From Angiostrongylus vasorum (Eukaryota > Nematoda > Chromadorea > Rhabditida > Metastrongylidae), in contig JADANN010000032.1 of NCBI GenBank assembly GCA_018806985.1, positions 889,501 to 953,500 of the forward strand: a stretch of DNA of 64,000 nt, written 5' to 3'. The notes under the pieces were generated by a model, which was not told the origin of the DNA, did no database searches, and saw only the letters and a program-made list of their open reading frames with translations. Each line of letters starts with the position of its first letter. The first letter of the stretch is position 1. Shown here piece after piece: positions 1 to 11,315 of the stretch. The position numbers and the translations under genes are program-made.

Positions 1-880
1 CAATAGAAGCTCCATACAGCTACAGCCTCCTCTTTTCACAGGAAACAGGACTACAGAACAATTTCGCAACCAGAACTCTAGCATTTTAAAGCAGTTGTTA
101 CCGACGTAAAGCACTTATTTCAACAAGGCGATATCGCCTCGCCAACAATTTATAAGCATTCTTCAAAGACATAACGCTAAAGTGGGAAGAAGATAACGGA
201 TTGGCGAAAGTTCATGACAAACGCCAACAACACGCTCGCTTTCCTAACGAGATCTTTGTTAAGCACTGACTGCATGGAATGAATGACCTATACTGAAGCG
301 TTTCTGAAAAAAATCGCTCTTTGGTGGAATTTCCTGAAAATGTCGTTCGTGTTTATTATATTGCCGGTGACCAATTCAAATATTGTTGATAATATGTCAA
401 CAGAATGGATATAATACAACAGCTACGTGCATCTGGGTCACAAAGTCAACACGATAATTCAGCCTTGAAGAGCACAGAAGAAAAGGTAAAACGGACAATG
501 ACCACCCGGTTTCATGTCCACCTTTTCAACTAGCTCTACTTTTTAACGTGCGCCTCGAAATTCTGGACACTACGCAAGCAGGATACATGACTGATCACTG
601 TTATCGAATGTGCTATAGGAACGGTCTAGCTATGAACAATCTGTAAAATCGTGGGATCCAGACACTAGATAAGGATTGGCGACGAGCGGTGAACAAGAAA
701 AAGTCGCGATTGGATAGTACAAAATATGATAGGACGGCATATGTCATATGCCGAGGACAGGGACCTTGGTAGCGACCGTTTCGGCCACTCGACGACTAAA
801 AAGCAAATAGATTATAGAGATAATATTTGCTTAGGTACGTGAGGACGTGTGTAGTACAGCAGTGGAGAAGAAGTTCAATA
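1..880. other. No gene recognised
   Basis: I see no conserved protein or RNA gene here. A short palindrome built on GGCATATGTCATATGCC lies near 735-751. The rest is A/T-rich sequence with stops in all frames. Confidence 0.5.
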
Positions 881-884
881 CTGG

Positions 885-1200
885 CAAGCCTCTGGTTCAC
901 TCCGCCCATGAACAACTATGCACTCCCCGTTCCCCTAATCCATAAAAGATAACATCTGCCTGTAAAGAATATTTGCGAGCGCCGCATCGCGGCTTCTGCA
1001 GGTTTCTAGGAAGAATCTACTCGACCACCATTCTACAGGTATAAAGAACAGTGAAATGTGGAAGACAAAATTCCTCAAGTAGCAGATGAACCTACACAAA
1101 TCTGAAGAAGTATGTGTATGGTGTATGCAAAGAAATGAATTCACTGCAGGAAGTGCTAGGAACTCCACAATGTGTCATTGCGGGTCATGTAAGAAAAAAT
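885..1200 (+). repeat. Family D repeat, degraded copy
   Basis: The 3' two thirds resemble other family D copies: the stretch around 1010-1040, read as a protein on the reverse strand, gives the EWWSSRFFLE-like string typical of the family, and the end around 1130-1200 carries the conserved 'gcaggaagtgctagga' block. The tRNA-like head is poorly preserved. The 90-residue open frame starting at 1086 is therefore partly repeat and is not called as a gene. Confidence 0.5.
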
Positions 1201-2741
1201 GCTTACATGACATGCCTTCATACATCGGGCAGTTCTCAGCAGATTTTGCAGTCAACTGCAATCGCTTTGTTGCCTTGCAACCGTCTTCCACAGAGGTGGT
1301 CGTGCGCATTCGTGACTTTGGCTACAACTTCGGGCTAAATCATCTTCCCTTCATATAAAAATGCTGAATCCCAATTGAGCGCGATTTACAACTGAAAACG
1401 CAGAAAGATGTGCTATCGGCCGTTGTAGAGCAGAGGAACACTTGTTACCTTGCGGCCTAGTCGGCCATTTTCATTGTCTCACAATGTTCTTCTTGAGCCT
1501 TTTGAAATCACTGGAGACCTTGCTGAATATAAATATCGCGCTAGAGCTACGACCAGAAAATTTCTTTTTACAAAAAACCGTCTTTCGGATAAGTTTGATG
1601 GTCTCACTGAATCCTGCACATACTATGTAGCTGGTGAAAAGAGCGGTAAGAAGTCTATTCTTTTCACTGATAAGCCAACTTGTGGTCTTCATAACTTCCA
1701 TTCGGCTTACGCCTCTGCGTTTTTCTGCGTGAGTTCCGGGATGATCTCTTGCAGTTTGTACCCATGTAATAACAAAAACAATTTTGTCAGTGAACGGTGT
1801 CATCAGCGTTCTGTGGCGGTGGAATTTGATCTCCGTAAGCCAAACATGACCAATGTAACGAAAAACTAGGCGCCCACGCGAATTTGTTAATATGCTATTA
1901 ATCACCATATGATAGGTCACTGCTACTGATGTTACAACCAAACTGATATGAACAGGATATTACCTACGTTTCATTTACAATTACAAAGAAAGAGGACAAG
2001 AAAACTGATCTGGAAGCAATCCGGCGATTTTCAAGATATTAACATAAATAGTTCCCAAATAACAATCAGCTCTCTTGGCGAAATTGATTTTACCAGAAAA
2101 ACTCTACCTGCGCTAGCACTAGCACATATATTCCGTAACGAATCTGCTGTTACATGCCAAACACCGTCACGATGGCCGTCGAAACGACGAGTGTGACTGA
2201 AAGAATTGATCCCACAATCTTCAAAATTAGGTCTGCATTAGAATGCTTGTCACTTTTTTGCATATAGACATCGAAAAAATAGACAGTAAAGAAACACATG
2301 AACAGAAGAAGTAAATAGAAGAGAAAAAAGTTATTTGTAACATGCCCACCGAAACCGCTCTCCATCACCGCCGCCTACCTTGAACACAAGCCGTCCCGGC
2401 GGTCCACGTAGCGCTGTTCGTAATTTCTGTCCCACATGCATTGCTAGAAAGTCAAATTTTACGAGATGGGAATCGAAACTGTGATAAGCACAACTGTGGT
2501 TGACATGATTGAGGCCTAGGCTTAGATGGGAGACAAAACTGCATAAACTAGGCAGACTTATTTAGACGGTCTTCAATCTACATTATAATTCTCAACGAAA
2601 TCTCAAAAACTTGATAAACACGTTGATAACTGACATGCCAAAATTAGAATAAGGTAGAATAGAATATGAACTCATGATTACAAGGCGGAGAGGCTCGAGC
2701 TTCCAAGGAAGATTAATTGTAACTAATTCATAACTAGGGTG
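1201..2741. other. No gene recognised; open frames of unknown meaning
   Basis: Overlapping open frames occur on both strands (1450-1869 plus, 139 codons with a TTG start; 1471-1941 minus, 156 codons). Neither has a recognisable domain, and they lie opposite each other, so at most one could be coding. A 72-codon minus frame at 2150-2368 is hydrophobic but has no family signature. I do not call any of them. Confidence 0.4.
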
Positions 2742-3135
2742 CAACTAGCACAGTGGTAGTGATCTCGTTCATTGTGCGGACGAAACAACCTAGCATAGCA
2801 AAGCGCTTGTTTGACCCCGTACCGGGCCCACTAAGCCTTTCATTCTTCCGATGTCGAGGACCTGGTTAAAGATCTGTCTCAGACAAGCTCACTCCCTCTA
2901 ATCCACATAGGAAACCCCATGACGGTCATCTCTGAGTTGCAGGAAGAATCGACTTGACCAGCGCTCAGCGGTATTAGTGATGAGGACAAAAAAAAACCGT
3001 CATGTAGCGAACGAAGTAACACGCAAAAAGCCCGAAATCCGTCGCTGATAATGAGGAAATAAATCAAATGCCAGAAGTGTGTGATTCGCTCAGTGGGATA
3101 CATGTGACATCCGGTCATGTAATAATAAACGAAAT
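2742..3135 (+). repeat. Family D tRNA-like SINE copy
   Basis: The head carries a box-A-like TAGCACAGTGGTAGTGA at about 2749-2765 and a degenerate box-B region near 2810-2830. The middle has the conserved 'gaagaatcgacttgacca' block and the end has 'gccagaagtgtgtgatt' as in other family D copies. It is diverged, so probably old. Confidence 0.6.
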
Positions 3136-3769
3136 TTATAACTCTGATGTGATATTGTTGTCTGTACAGTACCTACACTACCATTACGGATTTTCCAGAT
3201 TTCTACTTTAACCGTTACCCATTCATGAACATCTATGGAACGATGTCATTGAAATTCACGAGTCAATTATGGTCGTAACCAAACTTGAACCCTAGAAAAA
3301 AAAACGGTTCCTTCAAAGTGCAATTTTCTCCTTGCACCAGATATCTTTGAACCTTCGAAAACAAGGCCAATGACAGATTCACATCGAAGTTTCGCAAGCA
3401 TTGGGTGAACAACAAAGCAAGGAAACAGAAATTAGAAAATCTACCACAATTTAAGTCGAATGTAATGTTAATATAATAAATATTTTAAAAACAAAAGTGG
3501 TCCAGTACTTATGGCTCTGTTGCACTGAAATTGAGAAGTGAAGAATTTGTTTTTTAGACGATAAGTGACATCTGTCTGCGACTTCATTAACGTACTTACT
3601 ACCTTGGATACATGGATGACTCGTCTTCCCTGGTGGTGCGGGACTTCCATTCCTTTCTCTCCCGCGCAACGGTCGTATATGGTAGTGGTCTGCTTCGAAA
3701 ATGGTGACGTCTACGAAGCCCACTCCGAATTTTTTAAACCGTCTTCACCTGCAAATGCAGGCGGTTGAC
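3136..3769. other. No gene recognised
   Basis: A/T-rich sequence with a 90-codon minus frame (3451-3723) adjoining the reverse transcriptase remnant. It may be the decayed 3' part of that element, but I cannot align it with confidence. Confidence 0.35.
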
Positions 3770-4235
3770 GTTATCGTCTCTGATTCGTTAGTAATTCTTG
3801 AAAACATGGTGATACCGTCGACGAAACGAAGATTTGATAGGAATTGTCCATCAATACGTATGCCTTTTCCATCCCAATAGAGTGATTTCTTTCTCCACAG
3901 CAGTGTGGAAGTAAACAGTCTTGCCGATATCGTATCGCCTTGGCGAACCCTTTTCCTATGAGTATCGTGATGGATCGACGAAGAATCCGCACATTTATGC
4001 TACAGCTCCGACAATAGTAAGCTAGTCTTCGTATAAAGGACGGGTCAACCCCTTCGTAAACGAGTGCTGATAGGATTGCATTCGTCTCAACGCTGTCAAA
4101 CGATTTCTCCTAGTCGAGTAGGAGCGGGGAGAGATGGTGTTCCCGACAGACCTCTATGATCGTGCACATGTGGTCCAAGCAGTAGAATTCCTGCCAGAAT
4201 CCTGTTTGCTCAACCGGTTCTGCCTGAAGCAAGAT
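3770..4235 (-). mobile_element. Decayed non-LTR reverse transcriptase fragment
   Basis: Reading the minus strand across frame breaks gives the central part of an RTE-like reverse transcriptase: an EQAGF-like motif near 4220, the LLLD-EKSFDSVE motif (domain A, with a stop codon inside) near 4110, and DGQFLSNLRFVDGITM near 3830-3870. In that last motif the catalytic F-A-D-D box is changed to F-V-D-G. Stops and frameshifts make it non-functional. It is a different lineage from the two RTE copies at 36.6-42 kb, judged by its distinct spacer sequence. Confidence 0.7.
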
Positions 4236-7204
4236 CTTGATATGCGCAATAGAGAAATCCTCGTTTGTAGACATCTAGCACAGTACAAAAAAATACCTGA
4301 GTACATTCAACTAACTTATCGAACGGTAGTTATGAAAAAACCCTTCGGTCATCCCTCATGGGTACGATGACAGTACGCGACGTCCTCCACTGCTCTGGGA
4401 TTTTTCTCTTTCTGAAGGTGAGATGTCATGGGATTGCGAGAAGTACATGTGATTTGTGGCCACCAGCTCTAAGAAAATGGGCGGCGATATTATTGGGCTT
4501 GTACTCTCATTTCGGCCTCCTGTTCCAAATTTCCCTATGTTGTATTCATTTTGCTTGGCCCGCTACTAGTCTGATATTGAAGTATCCAACAACCAATTTG
4601 TGGAAGAACTTCTCCTCGTAGATTACATCCTTGAACTTGTTGCAAAACGTATCTAGTTCACTCTCATCAGCTGTTCAAGTCAATGAGTAGTAGTTCGGCA
4701 GCAGCTGATACTTTCTCTTCACAAGGAAGTTGGTGAAGAATAGCTAAGCGCAGTGATAAGATTTCCTGCTGTGAGTACATGTGAAATAGATAGGTTTACG
4801 ACAAAGTCAACGCCTCCACCATTTCGTTAAGGATATTTTCTTCCACAAATGACAAAGGTTCCGTCACCTAACTGGCTCATTTCGGTCTCGGTGCTTTTCG
4901 TCTCTTTTAGGGCGATCACAACAAAATTGATTCGTTTCGCAGTCTCAATAAGAGCGCAAATTTCGGTTCTAAAGAGCCGGTTCTAGTGTTATTGGTAAAG
5001 AGCAAGAAGCATCCTCAGAGTGCCGTGGTCGTGGTCGTTTTGTCAGTTTCCAACGACGTCCTTTGCAACCCGAGATTTGATCGCCTCTCAGCGGTTATCC
5101 CACTACCCAACGCTGTAGACGGGAGCGTCGTGTGCGTGTGGTACGGAGACTACATTTTTTGCAAGTTGAGGCACTGTAGTTCCCTGGAGTCTCGACGTCA
5201 GCCCAGCCGAAGCCTTCCGTCAAGCCGTTACCGCCACAGGAAGACGCTGGCCTTTATGCTTGTGACTAGTTCGGTGCAAAGACGGTGGTGGTTCCTGGTA
5301 CTGGTTTACTTCTAGCTAGGCTTCCGGATAGAAAAGTCGTGAAACACAACGAAACTCCTGGCAATAACGTAACCACATATAAATACGAGTGATAAATCGA
5401 CATTGTTTATATTCATTTCCAAACTTGTATGAACCTGAACTGAGCAATTTTCGTAAGCTAAAAAGAAGTGTCGTGCGGAAGAATATGCAAACTAGTCTCT
5501 GAAAACCAAGCCATCAAAAGAAAATCGATCTGACAGCCGCAGATTGGAAAATCAAATGGAAGTAGTGACATTATGAGAAAAAAACAATGAGATGTCATCA
5601 CCGTTGATAACAAGCTCCTCATAAACCCGTCTAACAACATCATTCGTGTTTGAATAGACTAATTTTTGCGCAAGAGACTTCTGAATGTTGTGAATGCACA
5701 GCAAACAATGACATTAGTTAAGTAGTTAAAGCATTTGTAAGCTTTAATAAGTAGTTTAGAAACAGTCATACCGTGAATATGCACATAACCAATGTAGTTT
5801 CTGAACATGACGAGAGGAATCTGACGCTCAGGTACGATCTACACACTACATCAACCATCTACCGGAGAAACCATGTTGGTCTGGTACAGAACGCATTACG
5901 CATGTATGCTTCCATGACTCATCAACAATGACAGCATCAATTAACAATTTCCCTTCTTAGCATCAATCCCGAAACTCTCAATCCACGAAAAGCAGTCGCA
6001 CGTTGAGTAAAGAAAAAAGGTTCAAATTGAACAAATCGACATAGGATAAGATAGATAAGGAGGGTAAAAAGCATAAGGAAAGTTTATAAATGTCTCAGTT
6101 AGGTAACTAAGGAAAGTGATTCTAGCCTCTTCTGTATAAAGTTTCCATATTTCACACAAAAACGGAACCGATCTATTGGTGTTAGAAGCGTGTTAATGTC
6201 ATCAAAACAAAATTTTATGATAGATTCGAAGTTATAGGATGGCTGGCTACAATTGCACCCCCTAGAAAATTTGCTCTTTACTATTTCGTGCAGACCATTA
6301 CTCACCTGCCATTCCATTCTGTCCTTCCATTTAAGAGCACTAGTAAAGCATTCGTCATTGTCGCAAGTCATAAATACTTAGTCATCGTCGCTCGCTCGAA
6401 GGATATGAATACAATAAAATTTTCCAACCACAGCATTTTTTTGAGATATTCTCGATGATGTATATCAATTTTGTCTCTTTCACTGCACAGAGCTGTTTTA
6501 AAAATAAATCTTGTAACGAGTTGATAGGTTCCTCACATATGATGTACATAGCGTGGCCCCCGAAAAACTTATGCCCTACACTCACTGACACATAGGAAAG
6601 CCGATTTTCGTAGAAGCACAAGTCAATGCACAAGCAGTGTTGCCAATAGGGATTGCTGCTAGGAAATACCACCACTGATGAGAGTGCCACATCCGAAGAG
6701 GGTGCTAAGACGTCTCTGCAACACAAATGCAGATCCATAGCGATTATTTGCCTTTTGTATCAAACAAGTAACACAAGTACCGTCAATGAGCACGGTAACC
6801 GATATCTCGCTTTTTGAAGTGTCACAACGATTCGATTTCGACGACTTCAGTGATCACCGCGTACAACGAGAAATGAGGAGTCGCACGGCCGCCGCACTGA
6901 AATAATGCTTCGTGGGGGGAGTATTGTTGAATCTGACCATTGGGTCGGTGATATTTCTGTTCTACGGCTAACATCTCCAAGAACATTGCTGCTAACAGTT
7001 TTTATCAATCAGATGATGTTACCACATTCCCACATTCACCATAACGCATAATCCTGCTTGATGGTTGCATGCGATGACTCTTGATTTTTGCTGTACTCAT
7101 TGTGACTTGTAGAGAAACCACACACGCGCAGTGGCTATTCAACGAATAATCCCGCCTGTTCGACTATGCTTTTGCCTCACAATTCGGTTCCTCCGCTTTA
7201 TTTT
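4236..7204. other. No gene recognised; repeat scraps and one unassigned frame
   Basis: A stretch near 5279-5336 resembles the inner part of family C repeats ('ggttcctggtactggttta'). On the minus strand a 118-codon frame (6382-6738) and a neighbouring stretch ending in a good donor, CAG|GTGAGT, near 6304 look mildly protein-like. I recognise no domain and cannot link them into a gene. The remainder is featureless to me. Confidence 0.4.
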
Positions 7205-7610
7205 CGACAAGTGGATCACGTAGTGGTAGTGATACCATTCAACACGGTCATGGTGATGGTTGTACCACGTCCCGTGCTCACCAAGACTCTCATTATTCCG
7301 TGGTCAGAAAAATTGGTACTAGACATGTCTGTGGAAAACTCGCTTTTTACAGTCCAAATGGGAACACTGTAGCGCGGTCATTCCAGGATTCCAGGGAGAA
7401 TCGATTCGACCAGCATTCAACGACATTCATGAAAGAGATCAGAGCACTCAGCTAGCAGCTGAATCCACACGCGAAATGTTAGAGTACCTTCGTGGATGAT
7501 GGATGACAGGAAATGAATCAAATGCAAGAAGTGTTGTGATCCGCATGGTAGACGCCAAAATGGACCATGCAAAAAAAAAAACGAAACAAATAAAAATAGG
7601 TTTTCCTACG
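7205..7610 (+). repeat. Family D SINE copy with A-rich tail
   Basis: The tRNA-like head is around 7208-7280 (CACGTAGTGGTAGTGATAC). The conserved 'gagaatcgattcgaccagca' block is near 7395, 'gcaagaagtgttgtgatccg' is near 7525, and the copy ends in an A-run at about 7567-7590. The tail suggests mobilisation by target-primed reverse transcription. Confidence 0.65.
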
Positions 7611-8883
7611 CGTTTTGACACCAATATATGCGTCCTTCTCTCTATCTTTTACGTTCTTGAATGCGTATGTACATTAACTGGAACAGTTCCAAACATTAGG
7701 TGTGGTGGAAAAACCCGTCGCTCATCTCAGTGTCGCGCTATAAGCGTTTGGCAGTCCGTTTCATATACGTGAAGCAAATACGGTATTTTTCATATCTGAT
7801 TATTCTACAGAATAATCATAATTCACCCTCATGTGGCTGAAATAGTGGCTCTTATGAACAAGAAGAACAACATGAGATCAAAACAGACAACTTTCCAACA
7901 GAAGTACGCAAGGAATCTACAAATCCCGCAAGGAAGTGTACATTAATGTCTCCCATCCCAGTTAGAAGAAGACTGCAATTCCATTACCATATTAGACATA
8001 TAAGGGCAAATTTGTGACTAATTTATTCAAACTGTGTATGAAAGTTAGTTTATAGCACATGAAAATATGACCCTTCCAGAGTTGACGGTGTAGTTGAATC
8101 AGTAGTGATGGGTCTTACATAGTACTTATCAGATGAATGGCCACATTTGTACATTCGGAATTGGTATATTAGTGTCTTTTTGGCTAACAGACTACTTAAG
8201 AAGACACAAGCAGGAAGGACAGCAAAGTCCTTCTTAAGAGGAGTCATAAGAGCAAAAAATTAAGGCGATTTGAAGCTCAGCATAATCGAAGAGTCTTAGA
8301 TCAGCTGGCATATGGAGCAAGTGGATCGATATAAGATGCAGCGTGTGTAAAAATATTCCTATTATACTTGTTCAGTAATGCTCAGAACAAGAGAAATTTG
8401 CAGAAATGAACGGATTGGTTGCAATTATTGCAAATAACATGTAAAAAAATTATAAGGGTTGCCAAAGAACGTGGAAACAATGACGAATACCTATGCCTTT
8501 CACAGACGATAGTTCTACTGACCCCTACCACGCATTTACACTACATTTGTAAAAGCACAAATGACTTCATCGATTTACTATCTTTTTCACAGCAAAAAGG
8601 TGTCGTCAAACATTAGTGCAGAATTCTTTCTGTACCCTTCTCACCAGTAACAATTCCATGCTGCGAAACAAACTTGTACGATAAGTAGTTTTTAGCGAAT
8701 AACTGAGCGTAATACGTTTTGTTCCTTTGAGAAGCTTACACAATGCTGATAAGCAATTCTAAAAAAACCGACAGCGTCTCTTTTAATAAACAGCTAAGCA
8801 TATAATATAGATGTTCTCAGCCAATGTTTGTCTTAAAATTCGTGTTGAATAAGCTATTAACTGATTACAGTAAGTTCTGCCAC
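7611..8883. other. No gene recognised
   Basis: No conserved protein, repeat or RNA was identified. Frames are short and have no splice partners I could follow. Confidence 0.45.
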
Positions 8884-9284
8884 AACCTCCCAATGATTTA
8901 CCGCCTCATTGTGGCTGGGAGGTGTTCCTAGTGTAACGGGCTGTGATGTTCAGCGGAAGAATTCATCACCCCACCAAGGCCTTCCATGCTGAGGAGGAGT
9001 CCGGCGTTTCCATCCGGAAGCCCGGCTAAGAGTAAAAGCGATACCAGGAATCACCATTGTCCTAGTATCAAACTAGTCGCATGGTTGCAAATCTTCCTCT
9101 GATACACAGGGACGGCAACTGCTTGAGGTGGTGACGACCTATGGAAGACTTGGGCTAAGTTGACCTGGAGACTCCGGGGAACCACAATGGCTAAACCAGC
9201 AAATTTCCGGTCAAATGGAAACCATGCTAGGACCCACAAAACTCGTAAAGACGGGCCAGCCATATAAGTATCCAAGTTAGTTCA
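8884..9284 (-). repeat. Family C repeat, about 390 bp
   Basis: Full-length or nearly so, reverse orientation. It starts with 'accgcctcattgtggctgg' and ends at 'tatccaagtta', the reverse of the family C start (TTACTTGGATACTTGGATGG). It shares inner blocks with copies at 12692, 27876, 48982 and 51511. It codes for nothing I can see. Confidence 0.75.
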
Positions 9285-9938
9285 GTACCCAAAGTAAGAC
9301 AAGATAAGGAAGATGAATCGAAAACGAGTCGTGCCGGACACATTGCCCCCTCCCCATGTATTACGACTCGATATCGGATGACGTTGTCATAAATGTGTTA
9401 TGATGCATGTGCCAGGGTGATTCGATTCCTAAACATTCATCAAATATGGAAGCTCAATCTCTGATCTTTGAATGTCGACGTAAGTCGAAAACAGAATTTC
9501 ATTCATGTGGAGCTTCCAATAGAGCGCCTGAATATTCAATAGAAATGAAAACTATTTTGCTCGTGGTGTACACTTTTGCAAATAAGAGGAATTAAATGGA
9601 TTTTAACTAACAAGTTCCGAATCGAATAAAGATTTCTTCAACTCTAGTCAGACTAGAAAGAACGAAGTGAGTGGCCAACTGATCCCAGTGATTTTGCGTC
9701 CATCACACTTAGCGTTTTCGAATTCCAAATTGTATAGGAAATATACAGTATTATTTGGTGTATATCGAGAAGCTCAAGAGCTCAACGCATAAGCCGCATC
9801 AAACGTAACGATCGAGAACTCTTTAAAAAACAAATCTAAGAGGAATAAGACATCAATCAAATTGCACAAAGTGTTATATTATATCCACCTTATAAGGAAA
9901 ACCTAGGTCAGCTATATAAAACATGATAGAAAACGCAC
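9285..9938. other. No gene recognised
   Basis: No conserved feature identified. A downstream exon of the WDR37-like gene would be expected here or further left on the minus strand, but I could not find one. Confidence 0.4.
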
Positions 9939-10314
9939 CTTTTCTTCCACTGCCTGTCTTTATGTTATCATTTGCAGAATTAAACGATTCACATTGTAAT
10001 GCTGTCGTGTCACCATCAGCACCCGCTCCCAAAACCTCGATCTTGGCACGAAGAGAACAGTTTTCGGCATACAATGCGTCGAACTCCCTTTCGATGAGGC
10101 TGAAGAAGTGATAAAGCTTCGCCCTGAAAGGTTTATACATTTCATTTCAGAAAACAAAGCAAACGAAAAACAATAAACAGAAAGAATAACGTACACGCAT
10201 TTTGTGAGAATTTTAGAATTTCACTCATGAATACAAACGCAATCGTTATAGGCAGAAATTGATAGTTTACTTCCACTTACAGAAAACGACCTCTCCAATT
10301 CTCCACTTTCACTA
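9939..10314 (-). CDS. WDR37-like N-terminal exon(s), rest of gene not found
   Basis: The exon at 9939-10123 is bounded by a TTTCAG acceptor and an AAAAG|GTGCG donor. It encodes 61 residues beginning AKLYHFFSLIEREFDALYAEN, which I match from memory to the [21 protein letters not shown] stretch near the N-terminus of WDR37. An upstream mini-exon at about 10281-10314 with a CT|GTAAGT donor fits in phase but is weak. WDR37 is a WD40-repeat protein that partners PACS proteins in vertebrates. No WD40 repeat was found on the minus strand to the left within the window. Either the remaining exons lie beyond a long intron or this is a stranded gene fragment. The match is to a short helical segment, so the family call is tentative. 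Confidence 0.45.
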
Positions 10315-10365
10315 CTGAATTAGAATTCTTACTAGCGACATGTTTTATAGACACATATCTATATC

Positions 10366-10642
10366 AAAGGGGCAAGTGTAGCAATAGTGGTCGGAGGCGC
10401 TATGCAATACACATAGGGTCGATCTCCGCACCCATGGCCCACCATTCCTTCCATCCCTCCGGGGTCGGCAAATTGGTACCAAACTTGTTTGGGAAGAAAG
10501 CAGCACTGGCTGAATACATCGGGGGGCCATCGCGAGTCATTGTAAAGGCCAGATACGCATTCAATCACCTCCAACGGTACTTAGAGAAGTCAAATGCATG
10601 GCGCATATCTTGGGGACAGATCAACGCGGAGAGCTTTTGCGC
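10366..10642 (+). repeat. Family A tRNA-derived SINE copy
   Basis: The head is diverged ('aagtgtagcaatagtggtcgg' in place of TGGCGCAGTGG), with box-B-like GGTCGATCTCC near 10410. The conserved body follows, ending in 'gatcaacgcggagagctttt'. Open frames here are those of the SINE, not genes. Confidence 0.75.
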
Positions 10643-11315
10643 TTTTCTCATCTATGTCAGGAGTACTGCAGCATCGTACTTGTGCTGAGCAGAAGTATCA
10701 CTTCCATCGTATTCAATTGGACCCGACGTTGAAACCACGAGATCCGAATTGTTGCCTGTACGCTCATGCGACGTGTTCGCATTACGCTGTGATGACATCT
10801 TGCTATAATCCATTGATGACATCACCTAACTTGTGTGATCAAGAACCATAACTTGAATTCATGTACGAAATATAGCTAAAGTTCAAGCTTTTGTAACGCA
10901 ACTCTATAGAAACTTTTCAAAATCCAAGATTTAACAAATAGAATATAGGTCTCTCACTTTTATACAGCGGTCAATGGCTGGAGAAACATGAACGAAAGAA
11001 TGACAGACAATTCAAGGCAAAACGTTAGATAATTGTTGTTATTAGGTAAGACTCTTTAAAACAATAGAAACAAGGAGGAACGCTGAACTCTTGAATTTCT
11101 CCTTGTGAGACCATACATTTAGTTAAAAAAAAACAAGAAACACAGAATGAAAGAGGAAACCACCATCAGATATAACTTTGAGACCTTTAGTGAAAATGAA
11201 AAAAAAAAAACAACCAAACATCTCAAGGATAAAAGTTAACAAAAAATGGAACAGGAAAATCTTGAAAGAAAGACTGTGAAAAGAAAACTTAAGAGAAAGC
11301 CGGCCCTGGTATTTA
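10643..11315. other. No gene recognised; 3' flank of mrg-1
   Basis: This is the likely mrg-1 3' untranslated and downstream region on the minus strand. I saw no AATAAA on that strand. Poly-A/T runs occur near 11126 and 11200. Confidence 0.4.

Noticed and set aside
1450..1869. 139-codon plus-strand open frame
   Set aside because: It begins at a TTG, has no recognisable domain, and is opposed by a 156-codon minus frame over the same bases, so there is no ground to prefer either.
10359..10688. Open frames on both strands resembling each other at several loci (10.4, 23.2, 31.2, 41.4, 53.8 and 63.4 kb)
   Set aside because: They are translations of the family A SINE, which recurs with the same frames in both directions; not protein genes.
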